A DNA stretch of 64,000 nucleotides from Xiphias gladius (GCF_016859285.1 NC_053414.1:24457517-24521516), one strand, 5' to 3'. Shown: positions 29,495 through 41,197, counted from the stretch's first letter. Made by a program: numbers and translations. The notes: generated by a model not told the origin, from the sequence alone.

Positions 29495-29779
29495 ATGTTC
29501 ACAACGCAAAAGTCCGGGAGATCGGATACTGTACATGTTGGTCAACGGGATGCAAACACAACCTCCCAGTACCTGGAAGGCAAGCAAGGTTTTCTGAAAA
29601 CATCTTGCTCTGAAGATTTGCACTGGCGATCTACTAGTCGTCAGCATGTTTGCACCAAAAGAGAACTCGCCGTAACTCAACAGAGGCTCAGAGAGGATTT
29701 TGAAAAAGTTAGTAAGGTTAGTAAGACGTTGGTAGACATGAGTAACCCAGAGGACTGGATGGCGATCAGTCATCGATGA
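29495..29779 (+). CDS. Possible small open reading frame, 94 residues, unrecognised
   Basis: A single open frame lies about 0.5 kb to the right of the PYCR1 CpG promoter on the opposite strand. The C-terminal half is charged and helical-looking (KRELAVTQQRLREDFEKVSK, then SNPEDWMAISHR). There is no signal peptide, membrane segment or family I know. An antisense frame of similar length overlaps it, and I found no in-frame upstream exon with a good splice site. It may be a divergent transcript's small protein or chance. Confidence 0.2.
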   Translation: MFTTQKSGRSDTVHVGQRDANTTSQYLEGKQGFLKTSCSEDLHWRSTSRQHVCTKRELAVTQQRLREDFEKVSKVSKTLVDMSNPEDWMAISHR

Positions 29780-29861
29780 GTAAATCATCAGAGATGGTGG
29801 GGCAAAGCCTGGGATGAACCAGGGGAAGTCTGTTTTCTGTACGGACCCTCTTGGTCACCAG

Positions 29862-30010
29862 GGGTGGAAAGTAACTAAGTATATTTACTCAAGTACTATA
29901 TTTAAGTACAATTTTGGTGTATTCTACTGGAGTATTTCCATTTTATGCTGTTTCATGCTTCTAGTCCACTACACTTGAGAGGAAAATATAATCGTTTTTA
30001 CCACTTTTTA
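29862..30010 (+). repeat. Teleost 'GTGGAAAGTAACTAAGTA' repeat, left half
   Basis: It reads GGGGTGGAAAGTAACTAAGT, TTTACTCAAGTACTATATTT and GGAGTATTTCCATTTTATGC, matching the copies at 17640-18015 and 20582-21397. Confidence 0.7.
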
Positions 30011-33000
30011 TTCCGCTGCACTGTAAAACACATGAACAGGTTATGAAATATGACACTTTGTTACAAATGAAACTACCCAACAGTTTATAAAGTGTTTTAG
30101 ATCAGTTCCACCTTGACCAGCTACAACGTTATGCTGTTTATATATTAATGAATCTGTAATAATCTAAGAGTATAATAGTTGCAACAGTTTATAGCATTAC
30201 AACACCCTGAAAGGGGGAAATCTGCATAATGAGTACTTAAAAGTAAAAGGCTGAATAAGAGGGCTTGTTACAACTCTTACCTTTTATTATACTGTTAGTT
30301 TATGTTTTTTCTTTAAAACCCTGTAAAGACACGCAGCTGCATAGGTTCTTCATATAGGTGCAGCTTTCATGATACAACAGAATTCATTGCCTCTTTTTTC
30401 TCTGATTTTTCCACGGAAAACATTATATCACCTTTTTCGTATTCAAGCAGAAGAAATCTTCCACCGGAATGACCTGGGTCCATGTTCATTGTGCATGAAC
30501 ATGAATCACCAAAACATTTTCTGGGACCAGAAGTGATTTTGTGATATCTGAGGGACCTGAATTTGAATGAAGGGTTGTTATTCTAACAGTAGACTGTAGA
30601 CCAGTGCTTTTTCCTCTCCCCCTTAGATTTGACAGAATCTGAAATAAAGCAGAGTTGGACTAATGAGCCATGACATTTGAATACAGTTTGGCTTCCTATC
30701 CCATGGTAGTTCAACAATGCATATTCTCAAAATTAGCCCCGAACTTGGCTTGTAACTGTCAGTTTGATGCTAAAATCCCCCCTCTGCACATTTTAATGGG
30801 ATCGACCCTCCTCTGGTCCATCTGCCTGCCTCTTCCTTTTTATGTTTCTCTTGCCATACCAGACTAAATTTGCACTCCACAGGACGTACCGTATGTCTCC
30901 TCTGAGGGACCACATTCCATTTATTTTCTCACAGGGCTGCTGGACGGGAATGCAGACTGCGTATGCTTCTGTCTATATATAAAGCAGAATGCATGGCCTG
31001 AGGTTGAGCTCCAACAGCACCAGCTGTTAGGATACTCTTCCCCTTTAGTCAGCTGGGTAAAGTGATATACTCTATATCATCATTTAATTCTCTACAGGTG
31101 TACACCCCAGCATCCTAAAATAGATGTTTATTTTGTCAAGGGCCATTATCATGACTTTTAATACTTGAATGATTAGTCCAAATTCAGTGAATTGTTCAGT
31201 TGTATGAGTTGTATGATTTTACCTTCTTACATGATGGTGTAAATGCTGATTCAAAGCCTTCTCCACACTGCAAGGATCTATTTTAGATGGGTGAATACTA
31301 AATTACTTGATTCCTAGCCTGTGAAAACAGGGGTATAATCTCTTCTGTGGCTCCGGAGGAGCTTTGCCAAGTCTGGCAAAATGACCCTGATGATGTCATA
31401 ATGATGTCGTCAGGGTTATCTCGGCTTCGGCTTGAGACTTTTTATTTTTTACAGAAAGTCTACATTGCAGACAGTCCAAACTGGAGGTGTGGAGTTTGAA
31501 AGACGTTGGTGTTTAGGAGGCAGGAGGGTCTAATGAAAGATGCTATCCAGGTACATAATGGATATTTTAGGACCCAGCTTTTTTGGGGCTTGACCCACAC
31601 GACGGACTGAAAGTCAGGAAATATCGGTGTCTGCTGATTTATTTTCTGACTTTTCCTTTTTTTAATTTTTTAAATCTGGTCAGTAAAGCCTCTTGAATTT
31701 CCCATAACAGCACGACAGCTATGACTTAAGTGTCCTTATCAGTAGTTCGGGCCCTGATTTTGCCTCGTTTTTCTTGTGATTTGTCAAATATATTGTGAGA
31801 AGAGGAGGTCTGAGGTAAAGCATGGCAGGTTGTCTCATCCATTGTGTGTGTTCTCTCGTAATAAAACAGAAAATTTTAGGGAATTAAGGAACATTATGAT
31901 GATTTACTGCCCACCAATGTTACAGAATGCAGCAGGTGGAGTAGTGAGGGGGTGCTGCACAGTGTCCCCTTCCCCTTGTTGCATCGGTTTGTGGAATAAT
32001 TACCCACAAAACTGTTCTCTGAACCTAATGAAAATTTCAGTGATGTATCCCTGCAACTCTGCTTCTCAGTCAGACGCGTGTGCGCACAAACACACACACA
32101 CACACACACAAAGCCAATTTACCACTGAATGCCTCTGTTCTATCTATCACTCAGATTCAGCATGTGTGCTGAGGCGTGACAACACTCATTCCCTCTTTCT
32201 TTTTTTGACAAAACCCCAAGAGGTTTATTATGAAATACCAGAACGCAAATATTTGCCTTTTTCTTTTTGGTGCACAGCGACAAGCAGATCTAGGTGGAGT
32301 GTTCACAACAATTTGTTGCTCACAGTAATTAGGGCCCAGAGGTGTGTTTTTGTGTCTTGATGTGTAAGAACGAGAGAGTGAATTAGAAAATCCAAGGAAG
32401 AGAGAGAGAAGCAGTTTTGTTGAGTAAGAGAGGATGTACATATTTAATATCACAGACGGACAGAAAATCATCCCCAAGTGTTCATACCTCTCCCTCCTGC
32501 TGTCTGAGACAAGAATGAGTGACAAAGACAGAATACAAAAGAAATGACAGCAAAGACATTAAGGCATCCAGTGTAGTGTCAGCTTTCGATTTTATGTCAA
32601 ACCCAAATCTAATGAAGGATTTCCCACGGCATATCACAAGGTCTCACAGACGAATCAGATTAAAAAGAACCTGCAGTAGGAGAGACGCTGTACATTAACT
32701 GGTACCTCTTCTGTGTTTCTATTGTTGGTTCAGCTGGTATTAAGCATAGAACCAAATGAATCAAAGAACACAGTCTCTCTTAACGATGCTCCTAACTCTA
32801 TAACCATGTTTAGGCAGCCAGAAGGTAGAAGGCGAGGCAGCAGGAAGATTTGTTGACTGTGCCCCTTTCTGATAGTTCACTGCCTTCCACCAACATGGTA
32901 ACTAAGTACTAAAAGGTTGCCAGGTTGGTCATCTCTGTACTTTGACCTTCTAGATGAAATTCGTGTGAAGGGGGGCTGTGTGTGTCGGCTGGGAAACAAA

Positions 33001-33346
33001 AAGTCCTCAGAGTAAGCAATTCAACATGCCTCACATTTTGTTAGTTATTAGCTTTCTTAGTATAAAATGCCTATATATACAAAATGTCAATCACTGGATC
33101 ATAGAAGAAGATTCAAAAGACCAGTTTTAGCATAATCCAGAAAAGATCACAATATTTTCTTGAATTTGTTAGAAAAAAGACTAAGTGTTAACTTAAGTTT
33201 TTTAGCTTAAGGTGCCGCTGCATCTCTTGAAAGTTAACAATATAAACTTTATAAATGGGTCCTGCAAACATGATCGTAAGATGTAGTTGGCTATTTCAAA
33301 TTCACTGTATACTTATAGGTTAATTAACAGGGGTTGGACAAAACAA

Positions 33347-33385
33347 CAGGAACACTGTGTGATGCAATCCAACACAGTGTTCCTG
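33347..33385. repeat. Hairpin: 14-bp perfect inverted repeat
   Basis: CAGGAACACTGTGT (33347-33360) is the exact reverse complement of 33372-33385, with an 11-base loop. The upstream phrase GGGGTTGGACAAAACAACAGG is, from memory, common in fish dispersed repeats, so this is probably the end of such an element. Confidence 0.65.
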
Positions 33386-34632
33386 CAACAACATTTGCAA
33401 TTTTGACACTATTATATTGCTAGATGTTCATATTATTTTGTTCACCCCTGAAACTGTCAGAATTTAAACTCCTGGTTAGTTGTTACACTGATCGCCATGA
33501 GTGCTTCCAAAATAAGCACGATTACTGTTTTGTATACAGTGGCTTCCTACACCATGCCACACTAGGAGAGCTGACAGAGTTTCAAATCCTTTGGGACCAA
33601 AGATTCAGCCTTGGACAATGTTCCACACAACATTTGGCAAAACAGGAGCCCAGAGCTACGGGGGAAAGCTGACATCAGCAACATGCGCCATCAGAGATTA
33701 GTCGCGACAGAGAGCCAGCAGTCCCCCGTCCCTCCTGGCTGGAGAATCAGTAAAGGACGGTTGTGATGGACACCTGTCGCAGCTCATCTCTGTCAGAAGA
33801 GTTTATACACCGTGGGCTGTGTGTGTGTGTGTGTGAGTGTGGAAACAGCTATGTTTAAGACAGAGGCCCGCAGGGAGTGAGAAGTAAAATGAGTGCCAAA
33901 CATGGAACAGCTGCTAAATGGGGATCTGCAGAGGAGCAGGGAGTACACAGGCCTTAATGGAGCTACAGATTGCTCTGTGGCAACACTGTCCGTCACTTTC
34001 AGTGGTAGCTTTCCCTGGGCTCTGTCATATTTCACTGACGTTACATCTCACTCTTGAAATACTTGTCAGAAGAAGAGTACAAGTGGACCGAGTGCTGCCT
34101 CCAGAGGGCCTGTCAATAGAAATAATTCTGCAGGATTTATCAAAATGCTCTCAACAGCAAGAAACACACACAATATGTAAAAATGTTACTTCAACAGCAC
34201 AAAGTTATTAATTGCTGCAAAAATCCCCATCAGTTTACAAAAACCCATTTATAAACCACTGCTCATCTGCTCTTTCTGTATGTTCATTTTATTCACTTGT
34301 ATTTATTTATGAATTTACAAAAACTGTCACAATGGTTAAAATCTCTCTACACACAGTGAGGTTTTCTGCGGACAGATTTGGTTACAAGAGCAGCCAACTG
34401 GTGTTGGATTTGCTGTTGAGCACTGAGATAGTTTTGTTAGTTGTCTATGCAGTGGCACAGTGGCTTCCCAAGGACGTAATATTATACACCAATAGCACTC
34501 AAAGATGTGACAGGGGAACAAATTGATCCTGGATTAGAGAAATGAGATTCACTGAGGTGACCAAAGCAGAGAGGAGTTAAGGATGGAGAGAGATAGGAGG
34601 AGGAGGTGACTGGTTTGTTGTGTGAGACAGAA

Positions 34633-34636
<4 letters not shown>

Positions 34637-34726
<90 letters not shown>
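34637..34726. repeat. (GT)n microsatellite
   Basis: The longest pure dinucleotide run in the window, about 90 bases, followed by a G run. Confidence 0.97.
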
Positions 34727-34727
<1 letters not shown>

Positions 34728-35661
34728 TTTGGGGGGGGGCAGTAATCAAGAGAAAAGGAGCAAAAAGAGAGACTGAGCGGACCAGATCTCTTCTTCTGTT
34801 TTATTCCTGTGAAAGATAAAACTGCTGACAGAGAGGTGGGCAGCCAGGGAGGCCTCTGTCTCTCCTCCTTTACCCCCAGAGGGTGCAAAGATGATAGAAA
34901 GTCACACTGTCTAGCAAATTAATTATTGAGGACTAGTCTGAGCCCAAAGTTATAGGTTGTGTATGATGATCCGTTGGGTCATGCAGTCAGATTGACTAGA
35001 ATCATATCCTGAACTTGTAATTGGTAGAAGTGATGAAAGTGACCGTGAAGCAATGATAGAGAGGGTACGAGAGAAGCATTGACACATTGTGAACTAAGCC
35101 CGGTATCCATCATCCACCTTCTGTATACAAATAGAAGATTTTGAAGATCATTTAAGAATTACATTTAAAAACCTCCACCTATCATCACACAAGTTGCGTA
35201 TTATGCGTATACCACCTCAACAACAACTGTCTGGTACAAGCATACTGAATGAAAGACATTAACTATTTATGTCTGCAGACTCAAAGGATCCACATTAAAT
35301 TTGAGCATAACTCAGCTGATCTTAGCTCAATATTTAAAAATGCTAAATGCTCCACTATGTTCACCAGCTAGCTAGCTATAGCAGCTTTATTTCAATAAAT
35401 TAACATAGTTTATTTGACTGTAAAATCATTTAGTGTCTCAATGCTCAAGACTAGACTACTCAAAAAACACCTAACCACACAGATCGTTTTCAGCTGCCAG
35501 TGTAAATGTAGAAAATGGAAAGTAAACAGACTTTCGGCATCACACCTGTTAGTTATGGACACATCAGGTCATATTTACCATCTTCTCTGAGAATGGGCAA
35601 ACATTCCTGGGTCACACTGACCATGTTCAAATTGTGCAATTGTAAATATTGTGTTTTCAAA

Positions 35662-35695
35662 CTTGGTAACTAAAACTGCAGTTTTAGTTACCAAG
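35662..35695. repeat. 34-bp perfect palindrome
   Basis: CTTGGTAACTAAAACTG (35662-35678) is followed without any spacer by its exact reverse complement (35679-35695), with CTGCAG at the centre. Confidence 0.85.
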
Positions 35696-36182
35696 CATGT
35701 CTGGTTTTTGAAATAGGTTCTACTCTTAACAAAGACACCAGCCTCTTATAGATGCTGTCTCACAGCTTCAATATGAGCGCAGACAGCTCATGTTTATTTT
35801 TGGCAGCCAGGGTAATGTCTGCAGATCACTGGTGTGGGGTTTGCAGATGACAGGGATACCACGGATGCCACGGATGCCAGTGTCAGATTTGCTATTTATA
35901 TTCAAGATTTTTCTGTATTATTTGAATAGAAATACAAGTAGCAAATGAGTGTGTGTTATACTACAGGTCGAGAACAGTGGGAGTGTCTTGTTTTATGAGG
36001 ATTTGGCGTGACATACCAGTGGGCCCTGGCTGCTTGGGTAAGGGTGGCTGTCTCCTTAAATCTCTCATAGGGCAGAAGGGGTCACTTAGAGGGATGGGGT
36101 GTCACCCCACCGGGGTGTGGCAGAGGGGTTGTAGTGGTAAAATTCATTGTTCACATTCCCCAGTACTTTCAGATTGTTTTTG

Positions 36183-36300
36183 GGGTGTATGGGTGCCTCA
36201 GTGGTACACCATGTGCAGTTCCAGTAATGTCCTGGGCCCCACATCCTTTTCTCCCCCTCAATCTTTTCTGTGGTTTTCAATATCAAATAAATTCACTCAC
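36183..36300 (+). mobile_element. Possible SINE remnant
   Basis: GGGTGCCTCAGTGGTACACC resembles a tRNA-like A-box region, and the segment ends in TTTCAATATCAAATAAA after a pyrimidine-rich stretch, as fish SINEs do. The B box is not clear. Confidence 0.35.
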
Positions 36301-36360
36301 AAAATCATGAATAACTTAAACCTGCTTAGCCAGTGATGCCAAATAAGGTTGCGTATGGTG

Positions 36361-38710
36361 CTACACCCGTGAGTTAGTAGGCACATGTGAGGAGACAAAT
36401 CGTATCCTCTGGGAGTAGATCAGGTCCACCACATACAGTCCAAAATTGACAAAAGAAAACACCGCCACCACAACCTTGCTGTCCCATGGACATCTCCCCC
36501 GTGGACATGACGATGGTCTCCAGGGGGAGCCGTACTTACTGTCAAAGCAAAACACCGGCCACACCACTGATGCACTCAGGTAGAGAAGAACTTCCAAGAG
36601 AGTGCATACGATCGCAAAGCGGTCAAAGGGCATGCACCGCACAGCTTTGGTCCGACCACACACAGTCATTATGACCACCAGTGCAGTCAGAGCGAAGCAG
36701 AAAGCATAAACGACAACGCAGTAGATTGTAGCGGCGTAACGGGAGTACTCGCTCCCATTGGCAAGAGCTCCAAAGATGATGCAGGCAACAAAGCCCTGAA
36801 CGACTTTGAGGAGGCCGGAAATAGTGGCCATGTAGCCCACAACCGCCTGCCCTGGCCTGGCTCGGCGCAAAGCCACTTCAGCTCCATAGGCCAGAGTACC
36901 CAGGATGGAACAGATGGTGACAGCAATGCGGAAATTTCGGACAACACAACCGGCGTATGGGCACTCAATTCGAACAAAGAAGAGTGGGTAGACCACAGAG
37001 GCTGTCACATACCTGCAGGAGAAGACAGAAAAACAGTGGAGATATGGTGTCATCAAACCAGAGAAAAAAGATGTCCTGGAGGGTCATTGTGGGAAAAATA
37101 AAGGCACTGGTTGAAATAAATTGTGTGACCCTTCAGTTTTTAGTTTTAAGTTTTTATGTGTGACAAAATAGTCCAACTCAAAGTCCACTTGATAGCTTTG
37201 TCAGACCTTTCAACTCCTCAATCAGTGCATGGATAACAGGTGGTGCAAGGGAAGAAATCTTGACCCCAGTCTTGGTTCAATGATGGCTACAAGCACTTAC
37301 CCCATATACGACCACTTGGTTTATGTGCCCATTGTTCTGCGTTTGTGTCTCATGATAACACCCGATCCATTTCCAGTCACTGGTGAAGACCATGAGGTGA
37401 GGTTGAAAGGTCTGACAAAGCTAGTAAGTGGACCCTGAGATTGTTCTGTATTCAAAACTGGATTAATTGATTTTTTTTCCACAAGGGGGCAGCGTAATGA
37501 GTTGTAAACACAACAATGACATATTATCACCGTATAATGTTGGTATGGCAAACGTGATAGCTAACAGTGGTTTATTTACACACCCAGCAGACACAAAACA
37601 ATACTAGTTTTCATTTGAAGTCGGGTTTCAGACCAGCTGATGAATGTAAGTATAGTATTCACTCAGCTTTATATTCGTTCTCCACCAATATCTGGCTCTT
37701 TTAATGTGCTAAATGCTCTGCTGCATTCACCAGTTAGCCGCTCACTCTGTCTGTCCCCTGTTTGGTGCTGGTTAGGCAGTGTACAGTGGGTTTATCAGAC
37801 CTTTATTTTTGCTGCAAACAGCTGCTTGCTGATGCTGGAAAATGATGCTGAGAGCGGTGAGAGTAAACCAAATTATTAAAGTTGCCGGACGTGAAACTGA
37901 AACAATGACCTGAAAGGTGCTAAAATGCTCCATACAGCTGAGGGGAAGCGCAGAGTTGAAGGATATTTTTAAGCTGTTTCATCACTATGAGCAACCTTTT
38001 TACTTACATTACTTTTTACATTTACATTGTCATTTGTTCCACTGTTAACATAAAAATAATAATTATATAGCAGCTTTAATCATCCTCAAGGCAGCGTATA
38101 ATAAAGTTGCCCCTTTTTAAAATTTGACCACCAATGAAAATATGGTAGTGACAGCTTTTTAACACTGTGAAGGTATTGCTCAAAACTATGTAAGATTTTT
38201 GGAAACCTTTATAACCTAATCGTGGTGCTATTCCTCAGTAGTTTTCCACTTAGGGTAAACACTTATTGATAAAGTTGATTAAAAGTTCAGGTAGGTTTGT
38301 TTCTTATATTTAATGTGTTAACTAATCTCTGAGGTGTATTTGGGTCCTGAATGGGTTGACAAAAAATTAGCTTTATGTGGAAAAATGGAGGTCAGATCAT
38401 CATGAGTTACGGCTTGGCAGGTGACTTACATGAGTGTCGCGAAGGCAGCACATGTGACTGTCAAGTTGTCCCAGGAGATGGGGAGGCAGCTGTAGAGACG
38501 AGTAGCATCCAGAAAGAACACCACAACCGACATGGCGAAACAGACGCACCACGCCGCCATGCAGAACACACCATGCGAACCACTGTAGCCAGCACTGTGG
38601 GTTACCATGGCAATCACTGTACAGCCCATTGCTAACTGACAGAGGCGGGCAGCACCCAGAGGTGAACAGAGTGCCTTCTTGTTGAGGTATGGACCACCCT
38701 GTGAATCCAT
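36361..38710 (-). CDS. MYADML2: Myeloid-associated differentiation marker-like 2 (two coding exons)
   Basis: The exons are 38430-38710 and 36361-37012, joined in phase 2 (donor CTCAT|GTAAGT, acceptor TCCTGCAG|GTATGTG), giving 310 residues (human 307). The protein has two MARVEL-type domains and about eight hydrophobic segments, so it is a polytopic membrane protein. Strong matches to MYADML2 include SPLGAARLCQLAMGC, GVFCMAAWCVCFA, EVALRRARPGQ, GYMATISGLLKVVQ, FVACIIFGAL, YLSASVVWPVFCFDSKYG, CPWDSKVVVAVF and DLIYSQRIRF. The start MDSQGGPYLN aligns with the human N-terminus, has G at -3 and +4, and follows a possible acceptor at 38716-38717. The frame stays open upstream to an ATG at 38803 and beyond to an acceptor at 38876-38877, so a longer N-terminus cannot be excluded. 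Function in fish is not established; the PYCR1 neighbour supports orthology. Confidence 0.95.
37455..38085 (+). repeat. Dispersed repeat (CCACAAGGGGGCAG family) in MYADML2 intron
   Basis: It shares ordered phrases with 40783-41197: CCAC..GGGGGCA, GT.AACACAACA.TGA, TTGG/CATGGCAAAC, GAATGTAAGT, TTCACTC.GCTT, GCTAAATGCTCTGCTGCATT, CACCAGTTAG and a terminal GCAGCTTT. No coding capacity. Shorter traces occur near 35340-35390. Confidence 0.6.
37479..37492 (+). promoter_or_regulatory. CTCF-like motif carried by a dispersed repeat
   Basis: CCACAAGGGGGCAG matches the CTCF core at 13 of 14 positions; the related repeat copy has CCACTTGGGGGCAA at 40806-40819 (12 of 14). Confidence 0.35.
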
Positions 38711-39159
38711 GACTTCTACAGTGAGAGCTTCAAGAGGTAAGTCCTTCAGGGCCTCGAAGAGATTACGGATGTTCAGTAGTTGCACAACAGAGGATGATGT
38801 CAAGTTTAAGGTCTAACCTGTTCAAGGTTTCAAGTTTTAGCTCAAGTCCTGTGATGTTATCCAGTGTCTTGACGACTGAATCAAACAAAAGCAAAAAGTA
38901 TAAATTACTCTTATAGAGCTAAAGAATTAACACCTTTCAAAATGAGCCTTGTGTGCTTTTACCTCACTTCTCCCATGTGAAGTGGGAGAAGTCTCTCAGC
39001 CTCTCTCAGCCTCTCTCGCCTCTCTGTGATCTTGTCATTCACTTCCACTTTTTTTTTTAACCCCTTCAGATGGAGTCACAAGACACAAGCCCTGGAAAAC
39101 ACAGCTGCCTCCAAAGTCAGATCTTCTTCAATCACAAATGAATGTCTCTGTTTTTCTGC

Positions 39160-39327
39160 TCAAACAGTGTTGAAACTTCCAGTGTCCTTGATGAACATGT
39201 GGAAGGATATCTGGATGCTCAGGTGTTTTAAGGCGTTCTTGATATCTTGTGTGGGTGGGTTGGCACCCACTGACCCACTGACACTGTTGTCCCGTCGCTC
39301 CGGCAGGGTCACCCTCCCCTCTCTCTG
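39160..39327 (-). CDS. Second coding-looking segment of the unknown locus
   Basis: The open frame contains REGRVTLPERRDNSVSGS and NPPTQDIKNALKHLSIQISF and ends at TGA (39162-39160). The helix-like second half looks like coding sequence. Possible acceptors cluster at 39321-39329 in weak pyrimidine context. The AG giving an exon start at 39320 fits the phase of the 39505 donor; another giving 39322 fits the later donor at 39478-39479. No known domain. Confidence 0.3.
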   Translation of the reverse strand, partial: QREGRVTLPERRDNSVSGSVGANPPTQDIKNALKHLSIQISFHMFIKDTGSFNTV

Positions 39328-39504
39328 CTGTGTTTATAGACTTGGTGGGGACTTTCTGAAACTCTATTTCTGTTTTGTTGAATCAGATCATGTCACAAAG
39401 TGCGTTAAACACAGGGAAAGATCTCTCTTCGAGATCTCCTGTAAGAGCTACAGCTGCCCAGGCAAGCACATACACTCACTTTTCAGCTGAGAGGTCACAC
39501 TTAC

Positions 39505-39784
39505 TCATCGTTCGCAAATATCCAGACCCAGTACTGTGCACCCAGTAAACCAGGAAAGATGGGTTGAAATCCCAGTCTGAATGTAGTTTTATAAAGTAAG
39601 TTATTCTCTCATTGATGAGAAGTTGTAGATCCTGTAAGTCCTGAAAGTTTGTCCAGAAGATGTCAGTCGAGTTGCGTTTTCTAGGAAATACCTCCAACAA
39701 AGCCACATCAGAACCTGCTCCAGTCCAATCCTTCAAAGGAAATGGTCCAGACTCAGGTTCTCCTCGTGAATCTTCATGGATCAT
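39505..39784 (-). CDS. Unrecognised coding-looking exon, possible first exon of an unknown gene
   Basis: An ATG at 39784 directly follows an in-frame TAA and opens a frame of 93 codons to a consensus donor (ATGA|GTAAGTG, last exon base 39505); read through, it stops at 39476. The peptide has the composition of a real soluble protein: PLKDWTGAGSDVALLEVFPR, DIFWTNFQDLQDLQLLINER, LHSDWDFNPSFLVYWVHSTG. I know no family with these motifs. A TATA-like CCTAAATAACTT lies near 39990-40000 upstream on the same strand. Downstream on the same strand are other coding-looking segments (39160-39327, about 38963-39030, and 38711-38875, which is in frame with MYADML2), but I could not join them all in phase. 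It may be a real small gene, 5' exons of MYADML2, or a decaying gene. Confidence 0.35.
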
Positions 39785-40782
39785 TTATCCAGATATGTTC
39801 GGTTTGTATCTGTTGCTTTTCGCACACAGTGTGACTCCATGTGGCCGCATGAACCAAAGACACCATCAGCTCTCCTCAAATATCAACTCTCATCCTCTCA
39901 CTCTTCCTCACACACTTTCTCCTTCCGCACTGTCCCTCCCTGTGCTGTCAGGGAGGGGGGTGCTGTCGGTCAGTAAGGCCAGAAGGGAAGTTATTTAGGG
40001 CTGGGCCATCACCATGAGTGTTGGGGGGATGTGTACATGTGGTTGGGTGTGGAGTTGGGGCATGGAGACACATTACAGACCCTGTGGAATGAAGTGAGAT
40101 GACTGACCCCATGCTTTCAAGACAAGCAGTCTGTACAAGACAGACTGGTTGCAAAGATCAGGATCCATATAAAGTAGAGAGGTTACACTTAATAAATTAT
40201 ATAAATATATTAAGCTCCTGGGACAGTGGACGTGACATGATCAGAAAGATTTTGGATGTGCAATTATTAAAAGTCATTAAGGTCCCTAAATCACATTTTT
40301 CTGTCACCACGCTCATTCCTCTTTCCATCACCAATGAGAGACTTTTAGGTTTTTCAATGTAGCATGAATTCTGTTTCATCCACATGCTCAACGCACAGGA
40401 TAGCCTTTTAAATGATACCCCGTCTGTAACCAACACAAGAACCAATAAATCATGCACAAGCAGGCCTCTCATCTACAGAGTTCTCAACATTAAATAGATT
40501 AATAAGACATTGTAAAATAAATAATAATATGAATAAATTGTGTAAAGTACATAAATCAATCGTTAAAATGTGAAAAAATATTATAAGTAATTTAAACTTA
40601 ACATCATTATTATGCAATAAAATGTGACATGAAATGAAAATTGGGAATAATGCCATTATGAAATAAAAAAAGACTTTTAAAAAAAGGTTATTTTGAATAT
40701 AACACAATTATTAATTCCAATAATACCTACTCCATAGTAATACTGTAGAGATACTAATAATGCTCATAGAGACTATTTAAAG

Positions 40783-41197
40783 CTACATTAAGTTTTTTTT
40801 TTTGGCCACTTGGGGGCAACATATCAAACTGTTAACACAACACTGATGTGTTATTACCTTATAAAGTTGTCATGGCAAACATCCATTATCTATTTAGAAA
40901 GCCGACATGGAGCAACTTAAGCAGTCATTCAAGTCATTTTTCCAGCCATCCAGTGAATGTAAGTCCAGTTTTCACTCTGCTTATAGCTCTGTATTGGTCT
41001 CCTCCAACTCCCGAGACAAATGAACTGCTTAATGCGCAGCTATGTTCAGCAGCTAGTTGCAAACTTTGTCTCTGTCAGGCATTGGGTGCAGGGCACGTAG
41101 TTTACAGTAGATTAATTTTCACTATGAATGACACCCTTCACATTACTCACAGTTATACCCTCAATTTTAATATAAAAATATTGAGTAGTGCAGCTTT
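40783..41197 (+). repeat. Dispersed repeat, second copy of the 37455 family
   Basis: It starts TTTAAAGCTACATTAAG followed by a T run and GGCCACTTGGGGGCAACAT, and ends near GTAGTGCAGCTTTCAAG. Internal phrases match 37455-38085 in order. Confidence 0.6.

Larger units (their letters stand above)
29800..35950. other. Gene-poor region between PYCR1 and MYADML2
   Basis: I see no recognisable exon here. It contains a dispersed repeat at 29862, short CA tracts, a hairpin at 33347, a long (GT)n tract at 34637 and a perfect palindrome at 35662. Short open frames are unsupported. The far right may include MYADML2 3' UTR; a minus-strand AATAAA lies near 35790. Confidence 0.5.

Noticed and set aside
31776..32360. 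194-codon plus-strand frame
   Set aside because: It includes a CA-repeat portion and has no recognisable domain or splice support; it looks like chance.
39026..39490. 154-codon plus-strand frame
   Set aside because: It is antisense to the minus-strand segments at 39160-39327 and lacks protein-like motifs; the minus strand gives better splice sites and composition.
40450..40707. Leu/Ile/Phe-rich 85-codon minus-strand frame suggesting a membrane peptide
   Set aside because: The region is very AT-rich, which makes such hydrophobic frames common by chance.
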